Assembly (NCBI RefSeq): GCF_004959935.1
Contig: NZ_SMYN01000007.1
Span: 1-64,000 of the forward strand
DNA: 64,000 nt
Direction of reading: 5' to 3'
From: Falsirhodobacter xinxiangensis
GTDB taxonomy: Bacteria; Pseudomonadota; Alphaproteobacteria; Rhodobacterales; Rhodobacteraceae
Positions within the stretch are counted from its first letter, which is position 1, and the number at the start of each line of letters is the position of its first letter. The notes below the pieces were generated by a model, which ran no database searches, was not told the origin of the DNA, and saw only the letters and a program-made list of their open reading frames with translations. Position numbers and translations under genes: made by a program. Below are positions 22,071 through 31,356 of the stretch, piece after piece.

Positions 22071-23255
22071 TCAAGCGGCCCGCGCGGCGAAACGGTCGAA
22101 CAGGCGGTCATCCCCCATCTGCCCGCCCTTGAGCAGCACCGTCATCCGGTCGCGCGTGGGATCGTCGCTGCGCGTGGTGCAGACCGCAACGCCGTCGGCC
22201 ATGCGCGAATGGAACGCCAGCCCCCAGATCCCCAGCCCCATGACCACCCGGCTGGACGTATCGCCCCCCGCCACCGCCAGACGCCCCACCGGGGCCGCGC
22301 GCAGGATGCGGTCCACCAGCGCCGCGCAATGGGCGGCGATGCCGGGCGCGGCGGCGATGGCCGCGCTGTTCAGCAGCACGTTGCCGCCCCCCCGCAGGAT
22401 GTCCGCCGCGCGCCCCGCCACATCGGGCGCGTCCAGCGGGATATGGGTGTAAAGCTGCGCCGCCGCGACCTGTGCCCGCGTCTTCGCTGACAGGCTGCCC
22501 GCCAGCGCCAGCACCGGTCCGGCGATCCCTTCGGTCCGCGTGGCCTGCGGGGCGGCGGCAAAGAACGCCTCGGCCACGCTGCTTGCGCCGATGGCCAGCA
22601 AACGCCGCCCGCGCAGGAAGGCACCGATGCGGTCCAGATGATTCGGCGTCAGCACATCCACCAGCAGCGGTCCATTTGCGCGGTCCCAGTGGTCGGCGAT
22701 CCGGTCGATTTCGGTCCAGGGGACCAGACCGACCCTTGCCCCCATGGCGGCGAAATGGCGCGTCAGGTCGGCTTCGGCCATCGGCGTCGCGGGGTGATGG
22801 GCCATGGTCGGGTGGCGGTCCAGCCGATGCACCTGCCCCTCGGCGGTGGCGAACAGGTTTCCGAAGGCGCAATACCGCCCCAAGGACGGCTGCCCACCGA
22901 CGATCACCGCCCGCGGATCGCCCGAAAACCCCCGCAGCGCATCAAGCGCCACGGCAAGGTTGCCCATGCCCGCCCCGCTGTCGAAGGTGGAGCAGCATTT
23001 GTAATGCAGCAGCCGGGCACCCGCCTGCCGAAAGAAGGCGGCCACGGGGGCAAGCTCGGCCCGCATTGCATCGGGGGGCATGGTGCGCGCGGCCCCGGCG
23101 ATGCCGATGGCCTCCAGATCCGGCACCGCGGCCAGATGCGCCGCGCCGGGCACGCCAAGGAACAGAAAGGCCCGCCGCCCGCGCTGGGCGATGCTGGCCA
23201 GCGTATCGGTCGCGCCGGTGAAATCGTCGCCATACCAGCCGTATTCCGCCGTCAT
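22071..23255 (-). CDS. Four-carbon acid sugar kinase family (DUF1537) protein, OiaK/OtnK type
   Basis: A 394-residue sugar-acid kinase. The N-terminal substrate domain begins with YGWYGDDFTGATDTLASIAQRG, the family DDFTGA motif. The C-terminal nucleotide-binding part has VAGGDTSSRVVMGLGI. Members phosphorylate 3-oxo-tetronate, denormalised tetronates or 3-oxo-isoapionate. It overlaps the RuBisCO-like gene by ATGA; the pair kinase plus RuBisCO-like protein is the core of the 3-oxo-isoapionate branch of apionate catabolism. Assignment to that substrate is by context. Confidence 0.87.
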   Translation of the reverse strand: MTAEYGWYGDDFTGATDTLASIAQRGRRAFLFLGVPGAAHLAAVPDLEAIGIAGAARTMPPDAMRAELAPVAAFFRQAGARLLHYKCCSTFDSGAGMGNLAVALDALRGFSGDPRAVIVGGQPSLGRYCAFGNLFATAEGQVHRLDRHPTMAHHPATPMAEADLTRHFAAMGARVGLVPWTEIDRIADHWDRANGPLLVDVLTPNHLDRIGAFLRGRRLLAIGASSVAEAFFAAAPQATRTEGIAGPVLALAGSLSAKTRAQVAAAQLYTHIPLDAPDVAGRAADILRGGGNVLLNSAAIAAAPGIAAHCAALVDRILRAAPVGRLAVAGGDTSSRVVMGLGIWGLAFHSRMADGVAVCTTRSDDPTRDRMTVLLKGGQMGDDRLFDRFAARAA

Positions 23256-24484
23256 CCGAAGAAATCCAGCGCCGCGGCCAAGGGGGCGCTTTTCGCCGCC
23301 TCCAGCGTCTGACCGTGCAGCACGGCGTCCCAAGCGTCGCGGATGCTGGCGACCCCTGCCGCCGGCCCGCCCGGATGCGCCATGATGCCGCCGCCGGCCA
23401 TGAACAGCAGGTCGGCTCCGGCGGCGGCATGGGTTTGCGGCACCGTCCCCGCCCATTGCCCCGATGAAAACGCGGGCAGCACGCGGTCGTCGCCTTCCGC
23501 CAGCGGTGTCAGGCAGGCGCGGGCCGATGCGATGACCTCGGCATCCTCTTGCGCGAATTTGCCGCCAAGGCCGTGGACATGCATGTGATCCACCCCCGCC
23601 AGCCGCCAAAGCACCTGATACGCCCCAAACCCGATCCCAAGCGCCGGATGCCGCGAGAACGCGCCGTAGCCGTTGCGATGCCCGTGGATCGCCAGCCCCG
23701 TGTGACGGCGGAGCGTCTCCACCGCCGAAAACCCGCACCAGTTCAGGCTGACCATCGCGCAGGACCCGCCCTCGGCTTCGATCAGGTCGGCATGGCGGCG
23801 CATCGCGTCGGTCTCGTCGGTGATGTTGAAGGCGACCATCACCTGTTTGCCCGTCCGGTCGCGGTGGCGGCGCACGGCGGCCATCACGGCGCGGATGCGG
23901 GCACCGATGGGCGCGTGGTCGGGATTGGCCGCGATCTCGTCATCCTTGATGAAATCCAGCCCCGCCGCGCAAAGCCGCGCCGCCAGCGCCCCGATCTCCT
24001 CGGCGGGCAGCCCCACGTTGGGCTTGATGATCGACCCGATCAGCGGCCCCTGCCCCCCCGTCACCGCCCGCGTTCCCGCCACCCCGTGCGAGGGCAGCGG
24101 GAACCGCCGGCGGTATTCCTCGGTCACGCGGACATCCTCCAGCCGCAGGCCCGTCACCTCGCCCAGATCGAACAGGTTGCCCGCGACGGTGGCGGCCAGC
24201 GTGGCAAGATTCGCGCCGACATTCGCCTCGGGGAATCCGATCACCACCTCGGCCCGGTGCGAGGCGCCGCGATGCCCCTTGCGCGCCAGCCACGCGCTGT
24301 GCAGCGACGGCGGGCAGCCCCCCATGTCCCGCACCGACAGCACCTTTGCCCCCGCGCGTTCGCGCAGGGCGTCGGTTTCGCCCTCGACCCGGACAAAGGT
24401 GCCGCAGGACTGCTCGCCCGCCATGATCCCGGCGACCCGTTCGGGGTCCAGCGGGGTTTCGACGATGTATCGCGCCTCGATCAT
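23252..24484 (-). CDS. RuBisCO-like protein (form IV), OiaX-type candidate
   Basis: A 410-residue RuBisCO-fold protein. Most active-site positions are kept: E24 and T29 in GEQSCGTF, K154 in KPNVGL, the carbamylated Lys K180 with D182 and E183 in DFIKDDE, the Lys in GLGGKF, and the phosphate-loop glycines in MAGGGIMAHPGG. The second Lys of the RuBisCO KPKLGL motif is Asn here, so it is not a true CO2-fixing enzyme. Together with a DUF1537 kinase it resembles the 3-oxo-isoapionate-4-phosphate transcarboxylase/hydrolase OiaX. It is uptake-linked through the TRAP receptor gene upstream. Confidence 0.88.
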   Translation of the reverse strand: MIEARYIVETPLDPERVAGIMAGEQSCGTFVRVEGETDALRERAGAKVLSVRDMGGCPPSLHSAWLARKGHRGASHRAEVVIGFPEANVGANLATLAATVAGNLFDLGEVTGLRLEDVRVTEEYRRRFPLPSHGVAGTRAVTGGQGPLIGSIIKPNVGLPAEEIGALAARLCAAGLDFIKDDEIAANPDHAPIGARIRAVMAAVRRHRDRTGKQVMVAFNITDETDAMRRHADLIEAEGGSCAMVSLNWCGFSAVETLRRHTGLAIHGHRNGYGAFSRHPALGIGFGAYQVLWRLAGVDHMHVHGLGGKFAQEDAEVIASARACLTPLAEGDDRVLPAFSSGQWAGTVPQTHAAAGADLLFMAGGGIMAHPGGPAAGVASIRDAWDAVLHGQTLEAAKSAPLAAALDFFG

Positions 24485-24487
24485 GGG

Positions 24488-25027
24488 TCAGATCCGCGAC
24501 AGGTCGGGGAACGGGCGGACGGGGTCGCTGCCGTCCCATCCTTCGGAGGCTTCGCGGATCATGTCGAACATGCGCCCCTTCGGCCCCGCCACCTCGGACA
24601 GCTCGATCACCGTGCCGGGGTGGAATTCGGTGTCGAAATAGACGAAACGCCCGTTCGCCCCGACCTCGCCGCTCATGACCGATGCGAAGCCCTGCGCGGT
24701 CAGGCGGGCAAGGTCGGCGTCGTAATCCTCGGTCCAATAGGCGACGTGCTGAAGCCCGCGATGGCCCGCATCCCGGAAATCGCGATACATCGACGGCGCG
24801 TCGTTGCGGGTCTGGATCAGTTCGATCTGCAAAGGCCCGGAATTGGCCAGCGCCACCGAATTGTGGGGGCTGTGGCTTTCACCGCGATAGAGGTAATTCT
24901 CGATCGGGACGCGTTCCTTGTAGAAGAACGGCCCGACGCCCAGCACGCGGGTCCAGTGGTCCATCGCCGCTTCGATGTCGTCGACGACGTAACCCGCCTG
25001 CCGGATGGTTCCGAAGAAGGCGCTCAT
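24488..25027 (-). CDS. VOC/glyoxalase superfamily protein
   Basis: A 179-residue protein with a vicinal-oxygen-chelate fold. The N-terminal module has AGYVVDDIEAAMDHWTRVLGVGPFF; metal-type residues are in GLQHVAYWTEDYD and FVYFDTEFHPGTVIELSE. It overlaps the TRAP receptor gene by ATGA and lies 3 bp before the RuBisCO-like gene. In this operon it could be an isomerase or epimerase acting before the kinase and RuBisCO-like steps, in place of the oxidoisomerase of known apionate operons. The function is not proven. Confidence 0.82.
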   Translation of the reverse strand: MSAFFGTIRQAGYVVDDIEAAMDHWTRVLGVGPFFYKERVPIENYLYRGESHSPHNSVALANSGPLQIELIQTRNDAPSMYRDFRDAGHRGLQHVAYWTEDYDADLARLTAQGFASVMSGEVGANGRFVYFDTEFHPGTVIELSEVAGPKGRMFDMIREASEGWDGSDPVRPFPDLSRI

Positions 25028-26031
25028 GTCAGCGAACCCACCACGCCTTCCAGCGCGCCCCAGGCTTCCTCGCCGAAGGTCTTCTGCCATTCGGCATAGA
25101 AGCCGACCTCGCGCAGCCGGGCGCGGAAGCTGTCGGTGTCGGTCTCGTTGAAGGCCAGCCCCGCGCCTTCCAGATTTGCCCGGACCGAGGCGTTCAGATC
25201 GCGGATGTCGGCCCGTTGCTGCAGCCCCGCCTCGTTGATGGCGCGGGATACGATCTCCTGCACATCCTCGGGCATGCCCGACCATTGGCGGCCATTGGCG
25301 ACGAACCAGAACCCGTCCCAGATATGGTTGGTCAGCGCGCAGGAGGTCTGCACCTCGTTCAGCTTGGCGACCTGAATGATCGGCAGCGGGTTTTCCTGCG
25401 CGTCCACCACCTTGGTCTGCAGCGCGGTATAGACTTCGGAGAATTGCAGGCTGGCAGGCGACGCGCCCAGCCCCGAGAACATCGACACCGAAAGCGGGCT
25501 GACCGGCACGCGGATCTTCAGCCCCGCCATGGAGTCTGCGGTGGTGATGGGATCGCCGCTGGTGGTCATCTGGCGGAATCCGTTGTCCCAGATCGTCTCC
25601 AGCGTATGCAGGCGCGAATCGGCGATGGATTTGCGGACATAGGCGCCGACGGGGCCGTCCATCGCGGCCCAGACCTGATCGTAATCCTTGAACGCAAAGC
25701 CGACCGCGTTGATCGCCGCCGTCGGCACCAGCGTCGCGATGACCAAGGACGACGGCGTGAAGAAGGTCAGCGCGCCGTTCCTGACCTGCGAGAGCATGTC
25801 CGTGTCGCCGCCAAGCTGGTTGGCGGGAAAGATCAGCATCTCGGCCCGGCCATCGGTTTCGCGCGCGATGCGTTCGGCGGCTTCGGCGGCGCGGATGTTC
25901 AAAGGATGGCTCAGCGGCAGGTTGTTGCCATAGCGCAGCGTGATCTCTGCGGCATGGGCGAAACGCGGGATCGAAAAGACCAGCGGTGCGGCGGCAAGCC
26001 CGCCAAGCGCGGTGCGACGGCTCAGTTTCAT
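25024..26031 (-). CDS. TRAP transporter solute-binding protein (DctP family)
   Basis: A 335-residue periplasmic receptor. A twin-arginine-like signal peptide (MKLSRRTALGGLAAAPLVF, cleaved near FAHA) precedes a DctP fold with LRYGNNLPLSHPLNIRAAE, FPANQLGGDTDMLSQVRNGAL, and the Arg-containing strand GLKIRVPVSPLSVSMFSGLGASPASLQFSEVYTALQ. Two ATGs stand in tandem; I chose the second (26031) for its better spacing from GGGAGGG. It heads the operon with VOC, RuBisCO-like and kinase genes and is divergent from the LacI and TRAP-membrane genes. The ligand is probably a sugar acid. Confidence 0.9.
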   Translation of the reverse strand: MKLSRRTALGGLAAAPLVFSIPRFAHAAEITLRYGNNLPLSHPLNIRAAEAAERIARETDGRAEMLIFPANQLGGDTDMLSQVRNGALTFFTPSSLVIATLVPTAAINAVGFAFKDYDQVWAAMDGPVGAYVRKSIADSRLHTLETIWDNGFRQMTTSGDPITTADSMAGLKIRVPVSPLSVSMFSGLGASPASLQFSEVYTALQTKVVDAQENPLPIIQVAKLNEVQTSCALTNHIWDGFWFVANGRQWSGMPEDVQEIVSRAINEAGLQQRADIRDLNASVRANLEGAGLAFNETDTDSFRARLREVGFYAEWQKTFGEEAWGALEGVVGSLT

Positions 26032-26083
26032 CATTCCCTCCCTGAAAGAAACATCTTCCCCAATCACAAAATCCATCCTAGGC

Positions 26084-26096
26084 TTGATGTAGTCAA
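26084..26096. promoter_or_regulatory. LacI-type operator candidate in the divergent gap
   Basis: An imperfect palindrome, TTGATGTAGTCAA, whose odd length and TTGA/TCAA ends suit LacI-family sites. It lies 20 bp before the LacI start and 53 bp before the TRAP receptor gene, so one site could control both directions. Confidence 0.45.
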
Positions 26097-26115
26097 ATCT
26101 TCTTTATGATGCGAA

Positions 26116-27168
26116 ATGATGGAATCCGACACGCGCCGCCGCCCCACAGTATCCGACGTCGCCCGCGCGGCCGAAGTGTCCACGGCCACCGTGGACCGCG
26201 TGCTGAACGGGCGGGCGGGGGTGCGGTCGCTGACCACCTCGCGCGTGTTGAAGGCGGCGGCGGAGCTTGGGTATCTGGACCCGGCGGACGAGCGCACGCT
26301 GGAGGTGGGGGCCAAGGGGCAGATCTCGTTCATCCTGCCCGATGGCGGCAACCGCTATATCGCGCAGCTTGGCCGCCGGATCGTGGCGCTGACCCCGTGG
26401 TTCGAACGCCTGCGCCTGAAGCCGCGCGTGGAGTTCGTGCGCGCCTTCGACGCCGAGGCTTTGGCCAAGGCCATCACCCGCTGCGGCAGGAACGCGGATG
26501 GGATCGCCTTCATGGCCATCGAACACCCGCTGGTGCGCGAGGCCGTGGCCGACCTGACCCATCGCGGCATCCCGGTCGCGACGATGATCTCGGACGTCGC
26601 CAATGCGGGGCGGGCTGCGTATTTCGGGCTGGACAACCGGGCGGCAGGGCGGATGGCGGGCTATCTTCTGGCCCGCTTCATCCCGCAGCGCCCGGCCAAG
26701 GTGGCGATGATCGCGGGTAGCCTTGGATATCGCGCGCATGGCGAACGGGAGATGGGGTTTCTGGACATCCTGCGCGAATTGTATCCGCAGATCGAGGTCG
26801 TCGGCCTGCGCGAAGGCCATGACGACGAGGCGACGAACCAACGCCAGATGCGGGTGCTTCTGACCCAGCACCCCGATCTGGCCGGCATCTACAACATCGG
26901 CGGCGGCGCGACGGGGGTGGCGCGGGCGCTGAGGGACGCGCGGCGCGAACGCGATGTGGTCTTCGTCGGCCACGGGCTGACCGCCGACACGCGCAAGCTG
27001 CTGATGGACGGCACGATGGAGGCCGTCATCACCCAAAGCGCCGACGACACGGTGCGCCAATGCGGCACGCTGATGGCCGACCTGCTGGCGCGGCGCCCGG
27101 TGGCCGAACCGCCGCCGATGCGGATCGAGGTGGTGTTCAGGGAAAATCTGCCAGCCCCTGTGGGCTGA
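26116..27168 (+). CDS. LacI family transcriptional regulator
   Basis: A 350-residue repressor. The N-terminal helix-turn-helix reads TVSDVARAAEVSTATVDRVLNGRAGVR, followed by the hinge and a periplasmic-binding-like effector domain (FGLDNRAAGRMAGYLLARFI, and GIYNIGGGATGVARAL). It is divergent from the TRAP receptor/RuBisCO-like operon and is followed by the TRAP membrane gene, so it probably controls both. The effector is expected to be the transported acid or its first metabolite. Confidence 0.92.
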   Translation: MMESDTRRRPTVSDVARAAEVSTATVDRVLNGRAGVRSLTTSRVLKAAAELGYLDPADERTLEVGAKGQISFILPDGGNRYIAQLGRRIVALTPWFERLRLKPRVEFVRAFDAEALAKAITRCGRNADGIAFMAIEHPLVREAVADLTHRGIPVATMISDVANAGRAAYFGLDNRAAGRMAGYLLARFIPQRPAKVAMIAGSLGYRAHGEREMGFLDILRELYPQIEVVGLREGHDDEATNQRQMRVLLTQHPDLAGIYNIGGGATGVARALRDARRERDVVFVGHGLTADTRKLLMDGTMEAVITQSADDTVRQCGTLMADLLARRPVAEPPPMRIEVVFRENLPAPVG

Positions 27169-27208
27169 GCGGCGCGCGGCGGGGAGGCTGCGCGAAAGGG
27201 GGGGAGTG

Positions 27209-29062
27209 ATGACGATGCTGAGCGAGGCGGAGGAGATACCGACGCCGGGATTGCAGGCGGGATCGGCGCTGATGCGGCCCGTGGAAGTGGCTGCGGCGGC
27301 GCTTCTGGTCACGATCATCGGGCTTTTGCTGGCGGGGGTGGTGTCGCGCTATGTGCTCGGCTCGCCCCTGATCTGGGTGGATGAGGCGTCGTCGATCTGC
27401 TTTTTGTGGCTGGCGATGCTGGGGGCCGCGATTGCGGTGGACCGGGCCGAACATCTGCGCCTGACGCTGTTCGTGAACCAGTTGCCGCCCGCGCTGGGCC
27501 GCCGCGCGCATCTGCTGGCGCTGGTGCTGGTGGGGGCGTTCCTGCTGGCGATGCTGCATCCCGCATGGGAATACATGGTCGAGGAATCCTACATCACCTC
27601 TGCCGCGCTGAACATTCCGCTCAGCTATCGCACCGCCGCCTTGCCGGTGGGCGTGGCGCTGATGCTGGTGCTGGTGGCGCGCGATGCGCTGCGATCCGCA
27701 CCCTTGGCCGAAGTGGGCGCGGCGGTGGGCATCGTGGCGGCGGCGGCGCTGGCGCTGTGGCTGATCTCGCCCATGCTGCCGGGGCTTGGCTATGGCAACA
27801 TCTTCATCTTCCTCGTCGTCTTCGTCGCGCTGTTTCTGGCGCTTGGCGTGCCCATCGCCTTCTGCTTCGGGCTTGGGGCGCTGACCTTCCTGACCTTCAC
27901 CACATCCATGCCGACGATGGTTCTGGTCGGGCGCATGGACGAGGGGATGTCCTCGCTCGTGCTGCTGTCGGTGCCGATCTTCGTGATGCTGGGCTGCATT
28001 CTGGACGCGACGGGGATGGGACGCGCCATCGTGGAGCTGCTGGCCTCGATGCTGGGGCATGTGAAGGCGGGGATGTCCTATGTCCTGCTGGGGTCGCTGT
28101 TTCTGGTGTCGGGGATCTCGGGGTCCAAGGTGTCGGACATGGCCACCGTCGCCCCGGCCCTGTTCCCCGAGATGAAACGCCGCGGGCACAAGCCGAAGGA
28201 GATGATCGCCCTGCTGGCGACCGGGGCGGCGATGGCCGATACCGTGCCGCCGTCCATCGTGCTGATCGTGCTGGGATCGGTCGCGGGGGTGTCGATCGCG
28301 GGGCTGTTCACCTCGGGCTTCGTGATCGCGATGGTGCTTCTGCTGGTGCTGGCGGTGCTGGCCCGCTGGAAGGCGCGGCATGAGGTGATGGACGGTGTGC
28401 GCCGTGCGCCGTTGCGCGTCATCGGGCGGGCGGCGGTGATCGCGGCCCCGGCGCTGGTGCTGCCCTTTCTGATCCGGTCCGCCGTTGGGGGCGGCATCGC
28501 GACGGCGACCGAGGTGTCCACGCTGGCCGTCCTCTATGCGCTGGTGATCGGGATGGTGCTGTATGGCGGGATCAGACCCGCGCGGCTGTGGTCGATGCTG
28601 GTGGAAACGGCGGCGCTGTCGGGGGCGATCCTGATCATCCTTGGCGCCGCATCCGCGATGGCATGGGCGCTGACGCAGACCGGCTTTGCCTTCCACATGG
28701 CGCGGCTGGTGACGGATCTGCCGGGGGGCTGGGTCACCTATATGCTGGTGACGATCGCCGTCTTCGCGGTTCTGGGCTGCGTGCTGGAAGGGCTGCCCGC
28801 GATCGTGCTGATGGCACCGATCATGTTCCCCATCGCCGCCAATCTGGGCATCAACGACATCCATTATTCGATGGTGGTGGTGACCGCGATGAATGTCGGC
28901 CTGATGGCCCCGCCCATCGGCATCGGATTCTATATCGCCTGCAAGATCGGGAACGTCCCGCCGGACGAGGCGATGGGCGCGATCTGGCCCTATATCGCCG
29001 CGCTGATCGTCGGCCTTTTGCTGATCGCGTTCATCCCGGCGCTGTCCACCGCCTATCTTTGA
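27209..29062 (+). CDS. TRAP transporter fused small and large membrane subunits (DctQM)
   Basis: A 617-residue integral membrane protein. Residues about 25-180 form the DctQ-type four-helix part (VSRYVLGSPLIWVDEASSICFLWLAMLGAAIA), fused to a DctM-type carrier from about residue 195 (LALGVPIAFCFGLG, VPIFVMLGCILDATGMG, VSGISGSKVSDMATV, PPSIVLIVLG, MAPPIGIGFYIAC). Start at the ATG 27209 behind GGGGGGAG; a GTG three bases earlier is possible. It works with the receptor encoded at 25024, across the divergent promoter. Confidence 0.92.
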   Translation: MTMLSEAEEIPTPGLQAGSALMRPVEVAAAALLVTIIGLLLAGVVSRYVLGSPLIWVDEASSICFLWLAMLGAAIAVDRAEHLRLTLFVNQLPPALGRRAHLLALVLVGAFLLAMLHPAWEYMVEESYITSAALNIPLSYRTAALPVGVALMLVLVARDALRSAPLAEVGAAVGIVAAAALALWLISPMLPGLGYGNIFIFLVVFVALFLALGVPIAFCFGLGALTFLTFTTSMPTMVLVGRMDEGMSSLVLLSVPIFVMLGCILDATGMGRAIVELLASMLGHVKAGMSYVLLGSLFLVSGISGSKVSDMATVAPALFPEMKRRGHKPKEMIALLATGAAMADTVPPSIVLIVLGSVAGVSIAGLFTSGFVIAMVLLLVLAVLARWKARHEVMDGVRRAPLRVIGRAAVIAAPALVLPFLIRSAVGGGIATATEVSTLAVLYALVIGMVLYGGIRPARLWSMLVETAALSGAILIILGAASAMAWALTQTGFAFHMARLVTDLPGGWVTYMLVTIAVFAVLGCVLEGLPAIVLMAPIMFPIAANLGINDIHYSMVVVTAMNVGLMAPPIGIGFYIACKIGNVPPDEAMGAIWPYIAALIVGLLLIAFIPALSTAYL

Positions 29063-29115
29063 CGACCCGCCGCCCTTGGGAGGGGGCGCGGCAATGGCAA
29101 CCGGAGGAGTAAGCC

Positions 29116-30273
29116 ATGAATCCCAAAGTCTCACGTCGCAGTTTCATCGCCCTTACGGGGGCGGGGCTGGCCCTGCCGCGCATGTCATGGGCGCAAGGAT
29201 CGCCGGTCGCGCTGAACGTCATCGACGCGGCGGGCAACCTTGCCCTGACACAGCCGATCTTCGACAACTTCGCCGCCGCGCATCCCGATGTCGTGTCGCG
29301 CTTCACCTTCAACAAGGCCCCTGCCCCGGAACTGCCCGGCAAGGTCCGCGCGCAGCAACGCGCGAACCGGGTGGATATCGATCTGGTCATCATCGGCCCG
29401 GACGCGCTTTCGGCGGGGCTGGCGGACGATATCTGGACCGACATCATGGCGCTGCCGGATTCGGGGCTGCCGGATCTGCAGGCGATCTATCAGGACCCGG
29501 CATGGCGGATGCAGGGGATGGGGCAAGGAAAGGGCGTGGTCGTGTCCTATTACCCCTCGGGCCCCTTGCTGGAATACATGCCGGACAAGGTGGCCAAGGT
29601 GCCGACCACGGCCGAGGAGCTTCTGGCCTATGCGCGCGAAAACCCCGGCAAGTTCATCTATGCGCGGCCCGCGAATTCGGGTCCGGGGCGCACGTTCCTG
29701 ATGGGGCTGCCCTATCTTCTGGGCGATGCCGATCCCAAGGACCCGGCGAAGGGCTGGGACAAGACGTGGGCCTATTTGAAGGAGCTGCACCAGCATATCG
29801 AATACTATCCCGCGGGCACCGGCGCGCTGATGAAGGAGCTGGGCGAGGGCACGCGCGACATGACCGTGACCACCACCGGCTGGGACATCAACCCCCGCGC
29901 CCTTGGCGTCGTGCAAAAGGAAGCGATGGTGGCCAAGCTGGACGGCTTCCACTGGGTCTGCGACGCGCATTACTTCGCCATCCCCAAAGGCGTGTCCGAG
30001 GAAAAGATCGCCGCGCTGATGCAGTTCATCACTTTTGCGCTTCAGCCCGAACAGCAGGCCTATTCCTATGACGCGGGCTATTTCTATCCCGGTCCGGCGG
30101 TCAAGGACGTGCCCTTGTCGATGGCGCCGCAATCCAGCCAGGACATCATCGCCGAATTCGGACGCCCCGAATACGAGGACTGGATCGCGAACAACCCGAT
30201 CGAGTTGCCGCTGGAACCTGCCGCGCTCGTGACCGCCTTCCGCCGCTGGGACGAGGAAGTGGCCGCCGGCTGA
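29116..30273 (+). CDS. ABC transporter extracellular solute-binding protein (PotD/iron-type cluster)
   Basis: A 385-residue periplasmic protein with a twin-arginine-like signal (SRRSFIALTGAGLALPRMSWA). The body has LNVIDAAGNLALTQPIFDNFAAAHPDVV near the start and KFIYARPANSGPGRTFLMGLPYL in the middle, as in family-1 receptors linked to PotABC-like importers. A GGAGGAG site precedes the start. It heads a four-gene importer operon ending at 33071. Polyamine, iron and small organic ligands are all possible; in this region a carbon-source role is as likely. Confidence 0.87.
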   Translation: MNPKVSRRSFIALTGAGLALPRMSWAQGSPVALNVIDAAGNLALTQPIFDNFAAAHPDVVSRFTFNKAPAPELPGKVRAQQRANRVDIDLVIIGPDALSAGLADDIWTDIMALPDSGLPDLQAIYQDPAWRMQGMGQGKGVVVSYYPSGPLLEYMPDKVAKVPTTAEELLAYARENPGKFIYARPANSGPGRTFLMGLPYLLGDADPKDPAKGWDKTWAYLKELHQHIEYYPAGTGALMKELGEGTRDMTVTTTGWDINPRALGVVQKEAMVAKLDGFHWVCDAHYFAIPKGVSEEKIAALMQFITFALQPEQQAYSYDAGYFYPGPAVKDVPLSMAPQSSQDIIAEFGRPEYEDWIANNPIELPLEPAALVTAFRRWDEEVAAG

Positions 30274-30294
30274 CCCCCCTTATTGGAGCTGCGC

Positions 30295-31356
30295 ATGTCC
30301 GCATCTTTTACCGAGCTTCGCCTCGACCGGATGAGCCGGTCGTTCGGGGCTTTCAACGCGCTGAACGAAATCGACCTCACGGTCGGGAAGGGCGAATTCA
30401 TCGCCCTTCTCGGCCCGTCGGGCTGCGGCAAGTCCACCGCGCTCAACTGCATCGCGGGGCTTCTGGGCACCACGGGGGGCGGCATCTTCCTTGACGGGCG
30501 GCGGATCGACCAGCTCAAGCCCGAGGATCGGGGCTTCGGCATGGTGTTCCAGAACTATGCCCTGTTCCCGCATATGACGGTGCTGCAGAACGTGGGCTTC
30601 GGGCTGAAGATGCGCGGCCTGCCCAGCGCCGAAGTGACCCGCCGGGCCGAGGCCGCGCTGGCGCTGGTTCGGCTGCAAGGTCAGGGCGACAAGCTGCCCG
30701 GCCAGCTTTCGGGCGGCCAGCAGCAGCGCGTCGCCATCGCCCGCGCCATCGTGATCGAACCGCCACTGGTGCTGATGGACGAGCCGCTGTCGAACCTTGA
30801 CGCCAAGCTGCGGCTGGAGATGCGGGCCGAGATCCGGCGCATCCACAACCAGTTGGGTGCGACGACGATCTATGTCACCCATGATCAGGACGAGGCGCTG
30901 TCGCTGGCCGACCGCATCGTCGTTCTGCGCGACGGGTCCATCCGGCAGGTCGGCCCGCCGCATGAATTATACGAAAGCCCGGCCTATCTGGACGTGGCCG
31001 AATTCATGGGGTTCCGCAACAAGGTCGCAGGCCGCGTCACGCGAATCGAAGGCGGCACCGCCTTCATCGCCGTGGGCGACGCGGAACTGTCCGGCCGCGC
31101 GATGGATGCGCTGGCGGTGGGCGACGCTGCGACACTGGCCGCGCGGGGCGACGATGTGGCGCTTGGCACCGATGGCCTGCCCGCGACGGTGGAGACCATT
31201 GAATATCGCGGCCGCGAGCATGTCGGCACCGCCCGGACGGACAGCGGGATGGAGATGATCTTTCACAGCCCGCGCCACCTTGCGCTTGGCAGCCGCATCG
31301 CGCTGGTGATCGACCCGGCGCGGGCGCTGGTCTTTGCCGGGGGCGCGCATGGATGA
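30295..31356 (+). CDS. ABC transporter ATP-binding protein, PotA/FbpC type
   Basis: A 353-residue ATPase. Walker A is GPSGCGKST near residue 40, followed by the Q-loop [12 protein letters not shown], signature [14 protein letters not shown], Walker [15 protein letters not shown], and H-loop [12 protein letters not shown]-terminal TOBE regulatory domain (about 240-350) follows. The start at 30295 has GGAG upstream. It overlaps the first permease gene by 8 bp and powers the importer headed by the receptor at 29116. Confidence 0.94.
   Translation: MSASFTELRLDRMSRSFGAFNALNEIDLTVGKGEFIALLGPSGCGKSTALNCIAGLLGTTGGGIFLDGRRIDQLKPEDRGFGMVFQNYALFPHMTVLQNVGFGLKMRGLPSAEVTRRAEAALALVRLQGQGDKLPGQLSGGQQQRVAIARAIVIEPPLVLMDEPLSNLDAKLRLEMRAEIRRIHNQLGATTIYVTHDQDEALSLADRIVVLRDGSIRQVGPPHELYESPAYLDVAEFMGFRNKVAGRVTRIEGGTAFIAVGDAELSGRAMDALAVGDAATLAARGDDVALGTDGLPATVETIEYRGREHVGTARTDSGMEMIFHSPRHLALGSRIALVIDPARALVFAGGAHG

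Noticed and set aside
26031-26034. First of two tandem ATGs as the start of the TRAP receptor gene
   Set aside because: It lies only two bases from the GGAGG core; the second ATG has normal spacing. The difference is one residue and does not alter the call.
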